This document shows, piece by piece, positions 25,998 to 35,976 of a stretch of DNA of 39,805 nucleotides. The stretch spans positions 1-39,805 of the forward strand of contig SKVJ01000021.1 in assembly GCA_007129495.1 (NCBI GenBank), given 5' to 3'. Below the pieces are notes generated by a model. The model did not search any database, had not been told where the DNA came from, and saw nothing but the letters and a program-made list of their open reading frames with translations. Each line of letters starts with the position of its first letter. Positions within the stretch are counted from its first letter, which is position 1. Source of the stretch: Dehalococcoidia bacterium. Its GTDB lineage: Bacteria; Chloroflexota; Dehalococcoidia; GIF9; AB-539-J10. Made by a program: the position numbers and the translations under genes.

Positions 25998-26303
25998 TCA
26001 GGCCCTGCGCGACTCAAGGAAAGCGACGCGCTCCGCCACCCGGCGGAGAGTGGTCGACGGATTCTTTGTCCTCCACAGGTCACGAGCCAGTGCGTGATCT
26101 CCAACAACATCGGCTACCCAACTGGCGAAATCGTTTTTCTGGTCGTTGACGTGAAATGAGAATACTTCCTGATTCATGCTGCTTATCCCACGAGCGAGAT
26201 CTCGCAGGTTCCGGAACACAGTGCCATCGTAGCAATGAAACACAAACTGTTCGGGTACGTTGGAGAGAAGCCTTTCCGCTTCACTGGGGAGCAATCGTGC
26301 CAT
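25998..26303 (-). CDS. DUF5752-type small protein
   Basis: 101 residues with GAGGAGG six bases before the ATG. The chain FVFHCYDGTVFRNLRDLARG, then MNQEVFSFHVNDQKNDFASW and VVGDHALARDL, matches what I remember of the DUF5752 family, short cytoplasmic proteins with a conserved KNDFA-W motif and unknown function. It is the last gene behind the glycosyltransferase and glgX on the minus strand (103 bases after glgX), which ties it by position to storage polysaccharide metabolism. This link is inferred from context. Confidence 0.75.
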   Translation of the reverse strand: MARLLPSEAERLLSNVPEQFVFHCYDGTVFRNLRDLARGISSMNQEVFSFHVNDQKNDFASWVADVVGDHALARDLWRTKNPSTTLRRVAERVAFLESRRA

Positions 26304-26406
26304 GTCAGACCTCCTCTATCCTCACATTTCCCTGAGAATAAGCCATAGCTTACCTTACTTGCGCAGCGACGCGTTGTGATACTGTCCGAAACAGGTAGAC
26401 GCGGCA

Positions 26407-28557
26407 TCAGACACGTGGAAGGGACAACACTACCAGAGAATGCGCCCCAACCTGCACTAGAATGCCCTCGTCTGTCCTCTCCAATTCTTTGTTCAGGAAT
26501 CCCCTGCTGGTATCCACTGCAATGACCCAATGGCTGCTAACCAGGCTGTCAGGGAGTTTGAAGTCAATGGCCTCATGATATGAGTTGAGGAGGATAAGCA
26601 ATGTGTCACCCCTGGCAGACTCACCGGTGTCATCAACCTCTCCAGCGATATCACCGCTGAGGAACACCCCTATGCAGCGAAGCCAGGAAGATTCCCAATC
26701 ATCGTCACTCATTTCCTCGCCATCCGCCCTCAACCACATGATGTCCTTGATTTCTGTGCCGCGGATGGGCCTGCCAATGAAGAACTTTCGTCTCCTGAGA
26801 ACGGGGTTCGCATGGCGGAACGCTACCATCTGGGAGGCGAATTCGAGGAAGTTCTTGCGTGAGTCATCCAGTGACCAGTCGTACCAGCTCAGTTCATTGT
26901 CCTGGCAGTAGGTGTTGTTGTTGCCGTTCTTTGTGTGCCCGATTTCGTCACCGCCGTGAATCATCGGCACACCCTGGGAGAGTAGAAGTAACGCAAACAG
27001 ATTGCGCATCTGGCGATGACGTAATTCATTTACCGCGCTGTCGTCTGTTGCCCCTTCGACGCCACAATTCCACGAAAAATTCTCATCTGCCCCATCGCGG
27101 TTGTCCTCTCCATTGGCCTCATTGTGCTTTGTGTTGTAGCTTACGAGGTCGCGAAGGGTGAAGCCATCGTGTGCGGTGACGAAATTGATGCTCGCATATG
27201 GTCGACGACCATTCAACGCATAGAGATCACTACTTCCCGAGATGCGTGTGGCGACGAGCCCCACATGATCGTCGTCGCCCCGCCAGAAACGCCGCACAGT
27301 ATCCCGGTAGGCTCCATTCCACTCGGTCCACAAGACCGGGAAGTTGCCTACCTGGTAACCGCCCTCGCCGATGTCCCATGGCTCGGCGATGAGCTTGACT
27401 CTCGAGATAACCGGATCCTGATGGATGATGTCGAAGAACGCGGAAAGGCGGTCGACATCATGCAACTCACGTGCCAGGGTTGCCGCAAGGTCGAAGCGGA
27501 AGCCGTCAACGTGCATCTCCTGCACCCAGTATCTCAAGCTGTCCATAATCAGCTTGAGATATTGGGGATGACGCATGTTTGGACTGTTGCCCGTACCAGT
27601 GAAGTCAATATAATAGCGCGGATTGTCCGCAACCAGTCTGTAATATGTGGGGTTGTCGATTCCACGGAAGCTCAACGTAGGGCCAAGCTCGTTACCCTCG
27701 CAGCTATGGTTGTAGACGACATCCAGAATCACCTCGATTCCCGCGGCATGCAGAGTCTTCACCATTTGCTTGAATTCGTTAACCTGCTCGCCGTGGTCTC
27801 CGGAGCTTGAATAGCGTGATGTTGGTGCGAAGAAGGAGAGGGTGTTATATCCCCAGTAGTTCTTGAGGCTACGCTGAATCAGATGATGTTCATCGACGAA
27901 TTCGTGGACCGGAAGCAACTCGACCGCAGTGATGCCAAGAGTGGTCAGGTAGCGCACCACCGATTCGGAAGCCATCCCGAGATAGGTGCCACGCAGTTCT
28001 TCCGGAACAGTGTCCAGCTTCTTTGTAAGCCCCTTAACGTGCGTTTCGTAGATGATGCTCCGGTTCCATGGGATTCGCGGGTGCCGGTCTTCTCCCCAAT
28101 CGAACGATGTATCGACGACGACTCCTCTCGGTACTCCTTCCGCGTCATCCCGGTCATCGAAGCTCAGATCCGCCTCATCGGACCCTGTCTGGTAACCGAA
28201 AACCGGCGCCTCCCAGTTCACCCGGCCACTCAGCGCCCTCGCATACGGATCCATCAGCAGCTTCGACGGATTGAATCGAAGTCCGGATTCCGGCTCGTAC
28301 GGTCCGTGCACTCTGTAGCCGTAGAGTTGACCCGGATGCACACCCTTTACGTATCCGTGCCACACGTATCCCGTAACCTCAGTGAGAGACAGTTGCACTT
28401 CCTGCTCTGGGGGATTCGCGGGGTTGAACAGGCACAGGTCCACCTTGTCCGCATTCTCGCTGTATAGGGCGAAGTTGGTGCCCTCGCCGTCCCAGTTGGC
28501 ACCCAGCGGAAAGGGCTTGCCTGGTATGAGCTGCGTCGGCATCGCGCGGTTCGCCAT
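26407..28557 (-). CDS. glgX: Glycogen debranching enzyme GlgX (GH13 isoamylase type)
   Basis: 716 residues, the usual length. The N-terminal CBM48-type domain begins [21 protein letters not shown]. The GH13 barrel has [13 protein letters not shown], the nucleophile region [12 protein letters not shown], the acid/base [15 protein letters not shown], and [18 protein letters not shown] followed by [13 protein letters not shown], a GlgX/TreX hallmark. It hydrolyses alpha-1,6 branches of glycogen or limit dextrin. An AGGAGG stands upstream of the ATG. The gene begins 30 bases after the glycosyltransferase stop, so the two are probably co-transcribed. Confidence 0.96.
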   Translation of the reverse strand: MANRAMPTQLIPGKPFPLGANWDGEGTNFALYSENADKVDLCLFNPANPPEQEVQLSLTEVTGYVWHGYVKGVHPGQLYGYRVHGPYEPESGLRFNPSKLLMDPYARALSGRVNWEAPVFGYQTGSDEADLSFDDRDDAEGVPRGVVVDTSFDWGEDRHPRIPWNRSIIYETHVKGLTKKLDTVPEELRGTYLGMASESVVRYLTTLGITAVELLPVHEFVDEHHLIQRSLKNYWGYNTLSFFAPTSRYSSSGDHGEQVNEFKQMVKTLHAAGIEVILDVVYNHSCEGNELGPTLSFRGIDNPTYYRLVADNPRYYIDFTGTGNSPNMRHPQYLKLIMDSLRYWVQEMHVDGFRFDLAATLARELHDVDRLSAFFDIIHQDPVISRVKLIAEPWDIGEGGYQVGNFPVLWTEWNGAYRDTVRRFWRGDDDHVGLVATRISGSSDLYALNGRRPYASINFVTAHDGFTLRDLVSYNTKHNEANGEDNRDGADENFSWNCGVEGATDDSAVNELRHRQMRNLFALLLLSQGVPMIHGGDEIGHTKNGNNNTYCQDNELSWYDWSLDDSRKNFLEFASQMVAFRHANPVLRRRKFFIGRPIRGTEIKDIMWLRADGEEMSDDDWESSWLRCIGVFLSGDIAGEVDDTGESARGDTLLILLNSYHEAIDFKLPDSLVSSHWVIAVDTSRGFLNKELERTDEGILVQVGAHSLVVLSLPRV

Positions 28558-28587
28558 TCTCCCTGCTCCTCCTGATGCAATCGAAGT

Positions 28588-30024
28588 CTAAGATGCGTGT
28601 GCAGTTGAGGGATCAGACTTTCCTGTCATGAAATTGGACGTCGGATTGGCCATTATTCCGAATGATGCCGCATCGAGTTGAGAAGGTTCATCGAGTGCCT
28701 GTCGGGCACGTTGCACCACCACGTCGAATGGCCTTGCCAGAGCCCCGTGGATGCGGGCGCGGCTCTCGAGTCGCTCCACAAGTCCATCTACCACGAATGG
28801 CCAGGTGAACTGGCGAGCTGTGATCTGGCCGGCTGCTCTGAGGCGTTGCGAAACCTCCGGTTGCGCCACCAGATAGTCCAGATAGCCTGCGATTTCATCA
28901 GCGTCGTTAGTATCGAGTACTATGCTGTTGAAGAAATGCTGCGCATAGTCCTCTCCGGTTCCGCCGGTGAATACAACGCCTCCGGAAGCCATCACTTCGA
29001 GTCCGACGAGTCCAAACGGCTCATGGGTGCTGTTGGCAAGCACGGCGTCGCACGCATAATAGAGCGTCCGTAGCAGTTCGTGCTGGCAGTGAAAGCGTAT
29101 GTTCAGGATATCGGCATTCTTTGCAGCCATAATGGCCGCCAGCCGTTCCTCAACACTCTGGCCATGCGTGGTCACGTCTTCGACCTTCAGTCCGTAGGCG
29201 GCTGCCGCTTCCAGCGCTTCTTTGCCATAGCCCTCCATCCCGCCTCTCGCGATGAACACAGGGTGTCGCCCATTAGCCTTAAGCTTCGCCGCGGCCTCAA
29301 ATGATTGCAGCCATGCCTTACCTGGATCCCAGCGGGCCACCTTGAGCAGCAGAGGATCACCTGAAAGCTGTCGTCGTACCTCGGTTGCAGCCTCCATATT
29401 CACGGGCTGCAGGAGGTCCTCGGGAATACCGTTGGGGATTACGACTGTGGGCACCCCGATGTCCCTCATGATGTGTTTCATGTAGCGGCTGACGGCCGTG
29501 ATGGTTGTCTCACGCTTCAGCCGACCCCAGTCGATTTGTTCGAACCCGAACGTGTTGTTTGCGTTCCAGAAGATGCCGACCTCATCCCTCAGGCCCTCCG
29601 CCTTGAGTTGCTCGCTAAGGCGGCAGGCCGCCTCAGCGGTATGCCATTCTTCTGCGAGCACGGCGACAAGCTTGCCGTCGTCAACCGCCGGTCGCACGAT
29701 GTGCTCGATGACCCACGGAGGGACCGACCTGCTGAAGTCCTCGTGCTTGGAGTACTCTCCCTGGTACACCCCGTTAGGATAGAATCGACTTATCCACTGG
29801 CACCAACGGTGCAAGATGAGGTGGCCGTCATCACTGACCTCCTCGCCTTTGAGGTTGGGATCGCCGATGAAGAAGAGATGAGTGGTGAATTGTTTGGCTG
29901 CAAGCGTACGGGCCAGTTGTGCGATTCTGACACCGAGCCCCCCAGCCAGTGAATACAGGTCTGGACCCTCGAATGAAAGCAGAACGAATACAGTGTTGTT
30001 GCCAGTCATCTGCTCAGGTTTCAT
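28588..30024 (-). CDS. GT4-family glycosyltransferase, probable glycogen/alpha-glucan synthesis
   Basis: 478 residues with the GT-B fold. The N-terminal half has SFEGPDLYSLAGGLGVRIAQ, a glycine-rich donor-side loop like that in glycogen synthases. The middle has WNANNTFGFEQIDW, TAVSRYMKHIM and VIPNGIPEDLL. The C-terminal half has ARWDPGKAW and the retaining-enzyme signature STHEPFGLVGLEVMASGG with the E-x7-E pair. Its neighbour glgX supports an alpha-glucan role. The acceptor and donor cannot be read. Start codons at 30024 and 30009 are both possible; neither has a strong ribosome binding site. Confidence 0.88.
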   Translation of the reverse strand: MKPEQMTGNNTVFVLLSFEGPDLYSLAGGLGVRIAQLARTLAAKQFTTHLFFIGDPNLKGEEVSDDGHLILHRWCQWISRFYPNGVYQGEYSKHEDFSRSVPPWVIEHIVRPAVDDGKLVAVLAEEWHTAEAACRLSEQLKAEGLRDEVGIFWNANNTFGFEQIDWGRLKRETTITAVSRYMKHIMRDIGVPTVVIPNGIPEDLLQPVNMEAATEVRRQLSGDPLLLKVARWDPGKAWLQSFEAAAKLKANGRHPVFIARGGMEGYGKEALEAAAAYGLKVEDVTTHGQSVEERLAAIMAAKNADILNIRFHCQHELLRTLYYACDAVLANSTHEPFGLVGLEVMASGGVVFTGGTGEDYAQHFFNSIVLDTNDADEIAGYLDYLVAQPEVSQRLRAAGQITARQFTWPFVVDGLVERLESRARIHGALARPFDVVVQRARQALDEPSQLDAASFGIMANPTSNFMTGKSDPSTAHAS

Positions 30025-30329
30025 GTGGGTGGTTGTCTGTGTGGAGATACTGCGCCGACACCCGCCGAAGCTCTTTCCTTGCCTGAGGCTACACCCTCAG
30101 TCCCTACGGAAAGACCTGAACCTTCCACCCACCGTCCCCCCACCTCCTTTGCGTCTGCCGACGGGTTCTACGGCTGCACAGTAAGTATATGCTACCTCTC
30201 TTTTCTGTCAAACGAGAGTGTACGTGGATTGAGGGACACCGGCGCATTCCCTCCAGGATTCAAGTGAACAGGCAACACTGTACCGTCCGAGTGAAGCCTG
30301 TTCATTGAGTCGACGCATGCCTGTTCGGA
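30025..30329. other. Leader region of the glucan operon with a long imperfect palindrome
   Basis: 305 bases with no gene. It contains the palindrome at 30265-30304 described separately and a third related half-site, GCCTGTTC, at 30319-30326. The glycosyltransferase promoter is expected within it on the minus strand but no clear hexamers stand out. Confidence 0.45.
30265..30304. repeat. 40-base imperfect palindrome
   Basis: TGAACAGGC (30265-30273) and GCCTGTTCA (30296-30304) pair perfectly. Inside them CACT pairs with AGTG across a symmetric AA/AA internal loop, leaving a ten-base loop. It lies 26 bases beyond the MBL hydrolase stop and upstream of the glycosyltransferase. It could be a terminator without a T-tract, an operator, or a leader hairpin. 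Confidence 0.6.
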
Positions 30330-31001
30330 TCAGTCCAGTATCCACGTCTCGCCGACTGTCAGTGTGTGCACATTCACCTCCGGTGTGGCCCGGGCGGCGC
30401 TGAGAACCCTTTCCACAGAGGTTTCGAAGAAGTGCATCGGAATCATGGTGCCGGCATTCACCATGCCGGCAGCCTGCAGTGCTTCTTCCGGCCCCATAGT
30501 GTAGTAGCCGTCAACCGGAAGCAGTGCGACGTCGACAGGTCCGATGGCATTCATCTCGGGAACCGGCTCGGTGTCCCCCGCGTGGTATATAGTGTGCCCC
30601 TCTATGGAGAGGAGGTAGCCGACCCCGATGCCCTTCGGATGAAAGGGCGTACCCGGTGCCTTCTGCCGCTCAATATTGTACGCATGAACGGCTCGGATCT
30701 CGACGTTACGTACGATTGTGGTTTCGCCGGGGCGGATCGTTTGAATCTCCGTCCCCGCCATCCGACCACAGTCCTGTGGTCCGACTATGACCGTGGATGC
30801 AGAACACAAATGCTCGAAGGACCCCGGACTGCAATGATCGGGGTGGCTGTGAGTGAGCAGAATGATGTCGGCAGATTCAGGCTCATTGGATGACGTTCCT
30901 GCGCGAGTACTGCTGTACTCCATATCGACAGGGTCAACATAGATGGTATTGCCGCCACCCTTAAGCCGGAAAGCTGCATGCCCGAGCCACATAATCTCCA
31001 T
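30330..31001 (-). CDS. UPF0173-type metal-dependent hydrolase (MBL fold)
   Basis: 223 residues starting MEIMWLGHAAFRLKGGG, typical of UPF0173 proteins. The zinc ligand motif is THSHPDHC (H51, H53, D55, H56), with the second-site Asp in IYHAGDTEP and a late His in MIPMHFFET. These are small hydrolases of unknown substrate related to UlaG. GGGAGG lies seven bases before the ATG. It starts 42 bases after the ilvD stop and could be co-transcribed with it. Confidence 0.92.
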   Translation of the reverse strand: MEIMWLGHAAFRLKGGGNTIYVDPVDMEYSSTRAGTSSNEPESADIILLTHSHPDHCSPGSFEHLCSASTVIVGPQDCGRMAGTEIQTIRPGETTIVRNVEIRAVHAYNIERQKAPGTPFHPKGIGVGYLLSIEGHTIYHAGDTEPVPEMNAIGPVDVALLPVDGYYTMGPEEALQAAGMVNAGTMIPMHFFETSVERVLSAARATPEVNVHTLTVGETWILD

Positions 31002-31043
31002 TCCTCACCTCCCAGGCTGCAATGTTATTCGCTTGGTCGCAGC

Positions 31044-32705
31044 CTACTCTCTACTGAATACCGCGCCTGTCATGGCCGATGTCACCAGCCGGGAGTATCT
31101 CTCAAGGTAACTGCCGGCGAATGCCTTGGATGGAGGTCTAGTCCACGTCTCTCTGCGACGTGCGAGCTCAGTTTCGTCGACTTCAAGTGTAAGCCTTCCC
31201 GCCGGAATATCGATGTTGATGATGTCACCTTCGCTGACGAGCGCGAGTGGGCCACCGGCAGCGGCCTCCGGAGAGACGTGACCTATCGCTGCGCCACGAG
31301 TAGCCCCTGAGAATCGGCCGTCGGTAATAAGCGCTACGGAATCGCCCAGGCCCATGCCGATTATGGCCGCAGTAGGGGCAAGCATCTCTCGCATGCCCGG
31401 CCCTCCCCTCGGGCCCTCATAACGTATGACCACCACGTCACCTTTGTTGATCTCACCCGCATAAATTGCCGAAACGCCATCCTCTTCCTGCTCGAACAAG
31501 CGCGCAGGACCTCTATGCGTCAGCATCTCCGGCACAACTCCTGCGGCTTTGCAGGCTGCGCCATCGGGCGCCAGGTTGCCGTACAGAAGGGCCAGTCCAC
31601 CGGTGGCAGTGTAAGGATTGTCAAGGGGACGTATGACATCGGCATCGACGGTCTGTGACATTTGGATGTTTGAAGATACGATCTCCGCCGTCGTGGTCAT
31701 ATGATCACGGAGTAATCCCGCATCATGCAGTTGCTTCATCAGGGCGCTGATTCCTCCCGCGCGGTCCAGATCCGCCGGGAAGTGTTTTCCTGAAGGCTTG
31801 ATACGCACGAGGTTTGGAGTACGCGACGCGATGTCGGTTACCATTCCCATGTCTATCTTTATGCCCGCCTCGTTGGCGATGGCCGGGAGATGCAGCAATG
31901 TATTGGTGGAGCCGCCGATGGCCATGTCTACTACAAAGGCATTCCAGAACGCGTCGTCGTTGAGCACATCTCGCGGTCGGATTCCCCGCCGATGGAGTTC
32001 CATCACCTGCATGCCCGTTCGTTTGGCGAGAGCCACCCGCCGGCCGCTTACGGCCATGGCAGTGCTGCCTGGCAGGCACATTCCCAGGGCCTCCGTGAGG
32101 AAATTCATCGTGTTCGCGGTACCCATGAGATTACAGGCTCCACAGCCCGGCAAGGCTCCCTGCTCAAATTCGGCAAGTTGGTCCCACGTCATCTCGCCGC
32201 GTTGGACGAGGCCCTGGGCCTCCATCAGGTCGGTGTAGCCGACTTCCCTGCCGAAGCACCAGCCCGTGGACATCGGCCCGCCGCTGACGACGATGGCAGG
32301 TATGTTGAGTCGGGCTGCTGCCATCAGCATTCCTGGGGTTATCTTGTCGCACTCAGTGACCAGTACCATCGCGTCATAGGAGTGGCCGTTCACCATGCAT
32401 TCGATGGAATCGCAGATGAGTTCTCTACTGGCAAGTGGGTAGTGCATACCATAGTTGCCCTGCGCGATGCCGTCACAGAGGCCGATTGTCCCGAACTCGA
32501 TGGGTGTCCCGCCTGCCGCCAGGATGCCTTCTCTCACGGCCTTTGCGATGATGTCAAGGTGAATATGGCCGGGCATGGTCTCGTTCTGAGGGTTGACGAT
32601 GGCAACGAGAGGCTTATCCAATTCCTCGGGGAGGATGCCCATCGAGTAGTAAAGCGCACGGTGTGTCGCTCTCTCGAGGCCTTTGGTCGTGGCATGACTT
32701 CTCAT
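31044..32705 (-). CDS. ilvD: Dihydroxy-acid dehydratase
   Basis: 553 residues. It dehydrates 2,3-dihydroxy acids in valine, leucine and isoleucine synthesis. Cluster-region cysteines are visible in [10 protein letters not shown] (C77), [11 protein letters not shown] (C119) and [15 protein letters not shown] (C191). The C-terminus has [21 protein letters not shown] and [13 protein letters not shown]. The N-terminus reads [11 protein letters not shown], the PGH form rather than PCN. The start at 32705 is preceded by AAGGAGGAG; the frame extends to 32810 but the extra residues are not family-like. No other ilv or leu genes are in the window. Confidence 0.96.
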   Translation of the reverse strand: MRSHATTKGLERATHRALYYSMGILPEELDKPLVAIVNPQNETMPGHIHLDIIAKAVREGILAAGGTPIEFGTIGLCDGIAQGNYGMHYPLASRELICDSIECMVNGHSYDAMVLVTECDKITPGMLMAAARLNIPAIVVSGGPMSTGWCFGREVGYTDLMEAQGLVQRGEMTWDQLAEFEQGALPGCGACNLMGTANTMNFLTEALGMCLPGSTAMAVSGRRVALAKRTGMQVMELHRRGIRPRDVLNDDAFWNAFVVDMAIGGSTNTLLHLPAIANEAGIKIDMGMVTDIASRTPNLVRIKPSGKHFPADLDRAGGISALMKQLHDAGLLRDHMTTTAEIVSSNIQMSQTVDADVIRPLDNPYTATGGLALLYGNLAPDGAACKAAGVVPEMLTHRGPARLFEQEEDGVSAIYAGEINKGDVVVIRYEGPRGGPGMREMLAPTAAIIGMGLGDSVALITDGRFSGATRGAAIGHVSPEAAAGGPLALVSEGDIINIDIPAGRLTLEVDETELARRRETWTRPPSKAFAGSYLERYSRLVTSAMTGAVFSRE

Positions 32706-32850
32706 CCTGAGCTCCTCCTTCAGGCTTTGATACAGATACTTTAGAACTTCTGGGCAGGTTTGGACAACAGTTGATCGGCCTTCGATATGGGCTTCTGACT
32801 GGCAGCACAACCGCCGGATGTGGAGAAACCAGCTTCGGAATGTCTGCGGG

Positions 32851-33447
32851 CTACAGCAACCAGTACTGGGTGGAAAACAAGGCTATTGCCGCAACGAGGG
32901 CAACTGACCACGCCAGTTTGTTCCAGGAGAAGATTTTTGCACCGTCGAGGGGGCCAAATGGAATGAGATTGAATATTGCGAGCCATGAGTTCACTATCGC
33001 TGCCAGTGAGAAGACCAAAGTCGGAAAGGCCGTGTTTAGGAATAGGAAGACAGAAGCAAGGAGGATGTTGAACACCGGCCCGGCGATTGAAATAATCCCG
33101 GTCGTCTCTTTCGTAGGCGCTCTGCTGCCCGGACTCTCTCCGCGGTAAATGGTCACGGCTCCCGGGGCAGCGAAGACGAAACCGAATAGTGAGAAGCCCA
33201 GTGCCATCAGGAGGCCCTTCGGCCACATAACGTACTCGGCGAAGCTTCCAAGCCTTCTGGCGACATAGCGATGTCCCAACTCATGCAGGACGAATCCGGA
33301 CGAGACACCTACGAGCGCCATAAGCGAAACCAAAGCAAGACGCAGGGGCTCGCGCAGCGCGTTGATGCCGCCGGAAAGCGCGATTCCGAATGCCAAGGCG
33401 AGTACCAGTGCTGATACCGTGAGATCCCGTAGTTCCCGGTATGACAT
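32851..33447 (-). CDS. M50-family membrane zinc protease
   Basis: 198 residues with about five to six transmembrane helices. HELGH (H55, E56, H59) lies in the second or third helix, and [14 protein letters not shown] supplies the third zinc ligand (D168) near the C-terminus. This is the compact site-2-protease-like group often annotated as M50 without a PDZ domain. It should cleave within the membrane; the substrate is unknown, with no anti-sigma factor nearby. The ATG at 33447 has no clear ribosome binding site. It lies upstream of ilvD on the minus strand with a 145-base gap. Confidence 0.9.
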   Translation of the reverse strand: MSYRELRDLTVSALVLALAFGIALSGGINALREPLRLALVSLMALVGVSSGFVLHELGHRYVARRLGSFAEYVMWPKGLLMALGFSLFGFVFAAPGAVTIYRGESPGSRAPTKETTGIISIAGPVFNILLASVFLFLNTAFPTLVFSLAAIVNSWLAIFNLIPFGPLDGAKIFSWNKLAWSVALVAAIALFSTQYWLL

Positions 33448-33567
33448 ACATGACTAGTCTATGCTTTTGTCACACAACAGGCAAAGACACTGTCGCGCCA
33501 CCTCTCACATGCGCGCTTGTAAGTGGTACACGTGCCGGGATGGTGCACCAGTGTGCCTGCCCGCCGA

Positions 33568-34881
33568 TTAGCGTCTTACCGGGTTCAGTTTCCTTGGTGC
33601 GATGAACCACATCATGGTGGCAGTTGCAATCATCGCTGCAATGAGAATGAAATAGGTTGGCACGTAACTGCCGGTGAGATCATGGAGATAACCGGCCAGC
33701 CATGGGCTCAGCATGCCGCCCCCTGCGAACCCCACCAGCATGCTGCCTGCAATTCTGCCGAAGTGTTTCCCATGGAAAAGGTCTGCGAGTGTGGCATTGA
33801 GGACGCAGGGTATGATTCCGAAACTGGTTCCGAAGCCCACAGCTATGAGGAGAGGCAACCAGGGAGTGGAAGTATCACGCATGAGGAAATAGAGTGCGAT
33901 AAAGGCGGCGCAGATGAGACTTGCGGGTATGAAGAGACGCTCACGGCCTGTGCGGTCCGAGAAAGCGCCAAGGAGGTTGCCTATGGCAAAGGCCACACCA
34001 AAGAGGCTGAAGAATGTCGCGGAGGCGATGGGCGAATAGCCCGCATCGAGATAGAAATAGACCTGGTGTGAGATGGCGAGTTGTTCCACTACACCCATTG
34101 AACAAAGCCAGACAAAGAGTATCAGCCAGAATTGGCGGGTACGGATGGCGCTGCCTACTGTCCAATCTCTGCTCCTCCACTCGCTCGCTGCCCGGTACTC
34201 GGATACCCTCAGCAATTCTATCTCTGCTTCCTTGGAGGTCATTCCGTCGGGGTGAAGTCCCTTCTCCGACGGAGTACGTCGCACGAAGACGATGCACAGG
34301 GGAGCAGTCAGCAGGAAGATGGACAGGCCGGTAACGACGTATGCAGTCTGCCAGCCGAACGAAGAGATGATGTACTGGACTCCGGATGCTGAGATGAGGC
34401 TCAGGCCGAAACCCGCTCCCAGGATGCCAAAGACAAGCGCTCTCCTCCGGACGAACCAGTTGGCCATCAGGGTTGCTACCGGAGCCCATCCGGCCATACT
34501 CAGCCCGATGGCGGCTACGACACCGTACAGGAGGAAAAACTGCCACCTTTCCGTGGCCAGGCTGGAACCGGCCATGCCTATGCCAATAAGGAGTGCCCCT
34601 GCGGCAAGAACGTAGCGGGGGCGAAAACGGTCCGCCATTGCCCCTGCTATCGGGGCGAACAGTCCGTAGAAGAGGATATTCACGGAGAAGATGAGTGAGG
34701 TGTTGCCTCGTGTCCAGCCAAATTCATCGACTATCGCCGGATAGAATACCGAGAACGTGTTGCGGGCGATGAAACCCCCGACGATGGTAAGAAAACCGAT
34801 GGCGAGGATTACCCAGCCGTAGAAGAATGAACGCTTCGTTGTTCCATCGGTGGTTTGCAGGGGGCTTGTCTCTTGTTCCAT
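33568..34881 (-). CDS. MFS transporter
   Basis: 437 residues with twelve predicted helices. The loop 2-3 motif is present as GAMADRFRPRYVLAAGALL and repeated in the second half as GAFSDRTGRERLFIPASLI. WVILAIGFLTIVGGFIARNTFSVFY at the N-terminus resembles the monocarboxylate/OFA branch. Such proteins move small organic acids or related solutes; the substrate is not deducible. The ATG at 34881 lacks a ribosome binding site. The charged loop between helices 6 and 7 is about 45 residues (EIELLRVSEYRAASEWRSRD). Confidence 0.9.
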   Translation of the reverse strand: MEQETSPLQTTDGTTKRSFFYGWVILAIGFLTIVGGFIARNTFSVFYPAIVDEFGWTRGNTSLIFSVNILFYGLFAPIAGAMADRFRPRYVLAAGALLIGIGMAGSSLATERWQFFLLYGVVAAIGLSMAGWAPVATLMANWFVRRRALVFGILGAGFGLSLISASGVQYIISSFGWQTAYVVTGLSIFLLTAPLCIVFVRRTPSEKGLHPDGMTSKEAEIELLRVSEYRAASEWRSRDWTVGSAIRTRQFWLILFVWLCSMGVVEQLAISHQVYFYLDAGYSPIASATFFSLFGVAFAIGNLLGAFSDRTGRERLFIPASLICAAFIALYFLMRDTSTPWLPLLIAVGFGTSFGIIPCVLNATLADLFHGKHFGRIAGSMLVGFAGGGMLSPWLAGYLHDLTGSYVPTYFILIAAMIATATMMWFIAPRKLNPVRR

Positions 34882-35038
34882 AAGGTGTCAGTCCATGCCG
34901 GTGTTGGGTCGAGGCACTGTGTTGTATCCAAGCCTGAGAATGCAGTTCGACAGGCTTGGAGGGCGAAGCCCGGACGGGGGATGTGGTCTGACAGTAGAAA
35001 CATCCGTGTCTGGGAGCTTAGTTGCCTGTAGTGCCGCG

Positions 35039-35878
35039 TTACTCACCTGTCTCTGTATCGCTGTTCTCCACGAAGAAGTCGAGGAGGAGTTTGTTCACGG
35101 CTTCAGCCGCTTCGAAGGCGAGGGCATGCCCGGCCCCCGGGATAATGGCGATGCGGGCTTCAGGGATTCGAACGCCCAGGACATCTGCGTTTTCGACCGG
35201 TACCAGTACATCGTGGTCGCCCTGCAGTATGAGCGAAGGAGCTGTGATGTACGGCAGACGCTCCCACGAATCGTACCCCATTAGTGCTGCCCACTGCGCC
35301 CGAAGTCCGTCGGTTGTTGGTGCGTGAAGTGCATTGATTTGAATATACTCGTCTATGAGGTCAGGATAGTTCTCTATGAAGCTCGGACTGAACATATAGG
35401 GTACCCAGGCTCGGGCACGATCTTGCGGGTCCATTTCAGTGGTTGCCAGTTCCTCGAGCGCATCGGCGTTCTCGGCGGATGCTCCGAATGCGTGTATCCC
35501 GCCGCATTGAGTAGCGATGAGTGACAGGCTCAATGCCTTGTCAGGGTACTGAATAGCGATCTCCTGACCAACCATACCGCCCATGGCGGTCCCGACGATA
35601 TGTGCCCACCCTATGCCAAGCGCATCGAGGGTCTGCACTGCATCTGATGCCATCTGCTGTATGGTGTAGGGCCCCGCAGGAACATCGCTCTTTCCTGACC
35701 CCCGGTTGTCTAAGCGGATAAGGTGGTGGTGCGCCGAGAGTTCCGGTGTCTGTCGGTGCCAGATTGCGGTTGAGTCGCCAAGCCCGGCTATGAGAAGGAC
35801 TGGTTCTCCTGATCCTGAGGTTTCATAATAGAGGTTGATCCCGTCTATCAGGACGGTCCCCTCTTCCATGTCTTCCAT
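35039..35878 (-). CDS. Alpha/beta hydrolase-fold protein lacking the Ser nucleophile
   Basis: 279 residues with a complete alpha/beta hydrolase core: LLIAGLGDSTAIWHRQ (oxyanion region), LDNRGSGKSD, the elbow IVGTAMGGMVGQE, LILQGDHDVLVP (acidic residue) and IPGAGHALAFE (His). The elbow has Ala (codon GCC) where Ser, Asp or Cys is expected in G-x-Nuc-x-G. The acid and His remain, so either the protein is non-hydrolytic or a single base differs from a Ser codon (TCC). AAGGAG precedes the start at 35878. The small membrane protein gene at 35977 lies immediately upstream. Confidence 0.9.
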   Translation of the reverse strand: MEDMEEGTVLIDGINLYYETSGSGEPVLLIAGLGDSTAIWHRQTPELSAHHHLIRLDNRGSGKSDVPAGPYTIQQMASDAVQTLDALGIGWAHIVGTAMGGMVGQEIAIQYPDKALSLSLIATQCGGIHAFGASAENADALEELATTEMDPQDRARAWVPYMFSPSFIENYPDLIDEYIQINALHAPTTDGLRAQWAALMGYDSWERLPYITAPSLILQGDHDVLVPVENADVLGVRIPEARIAIIPGAGHALAFEAAEAVNKLLLDFFVENSDTETGE

Positions 35879-35976
35879 AGTATGCTCCTTCTGTGGATTT
35901 TGGCACGCGTCATCCTATTGACTGTTCCTCGCCGGGTACGCTTATCTCTTCACCGATACGGGGTCGTCGAAGGATC

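Noticed and set aside
30265-30326. SOS-box interpretation of the GAACAGGC/GCCTGTTC repeats
   Set aside because: Spacing and sequence do not fit a known LexA site (GAAC-N4-GTTC or CTGT-N8-ACAG), and the downstream genes are metabolic.
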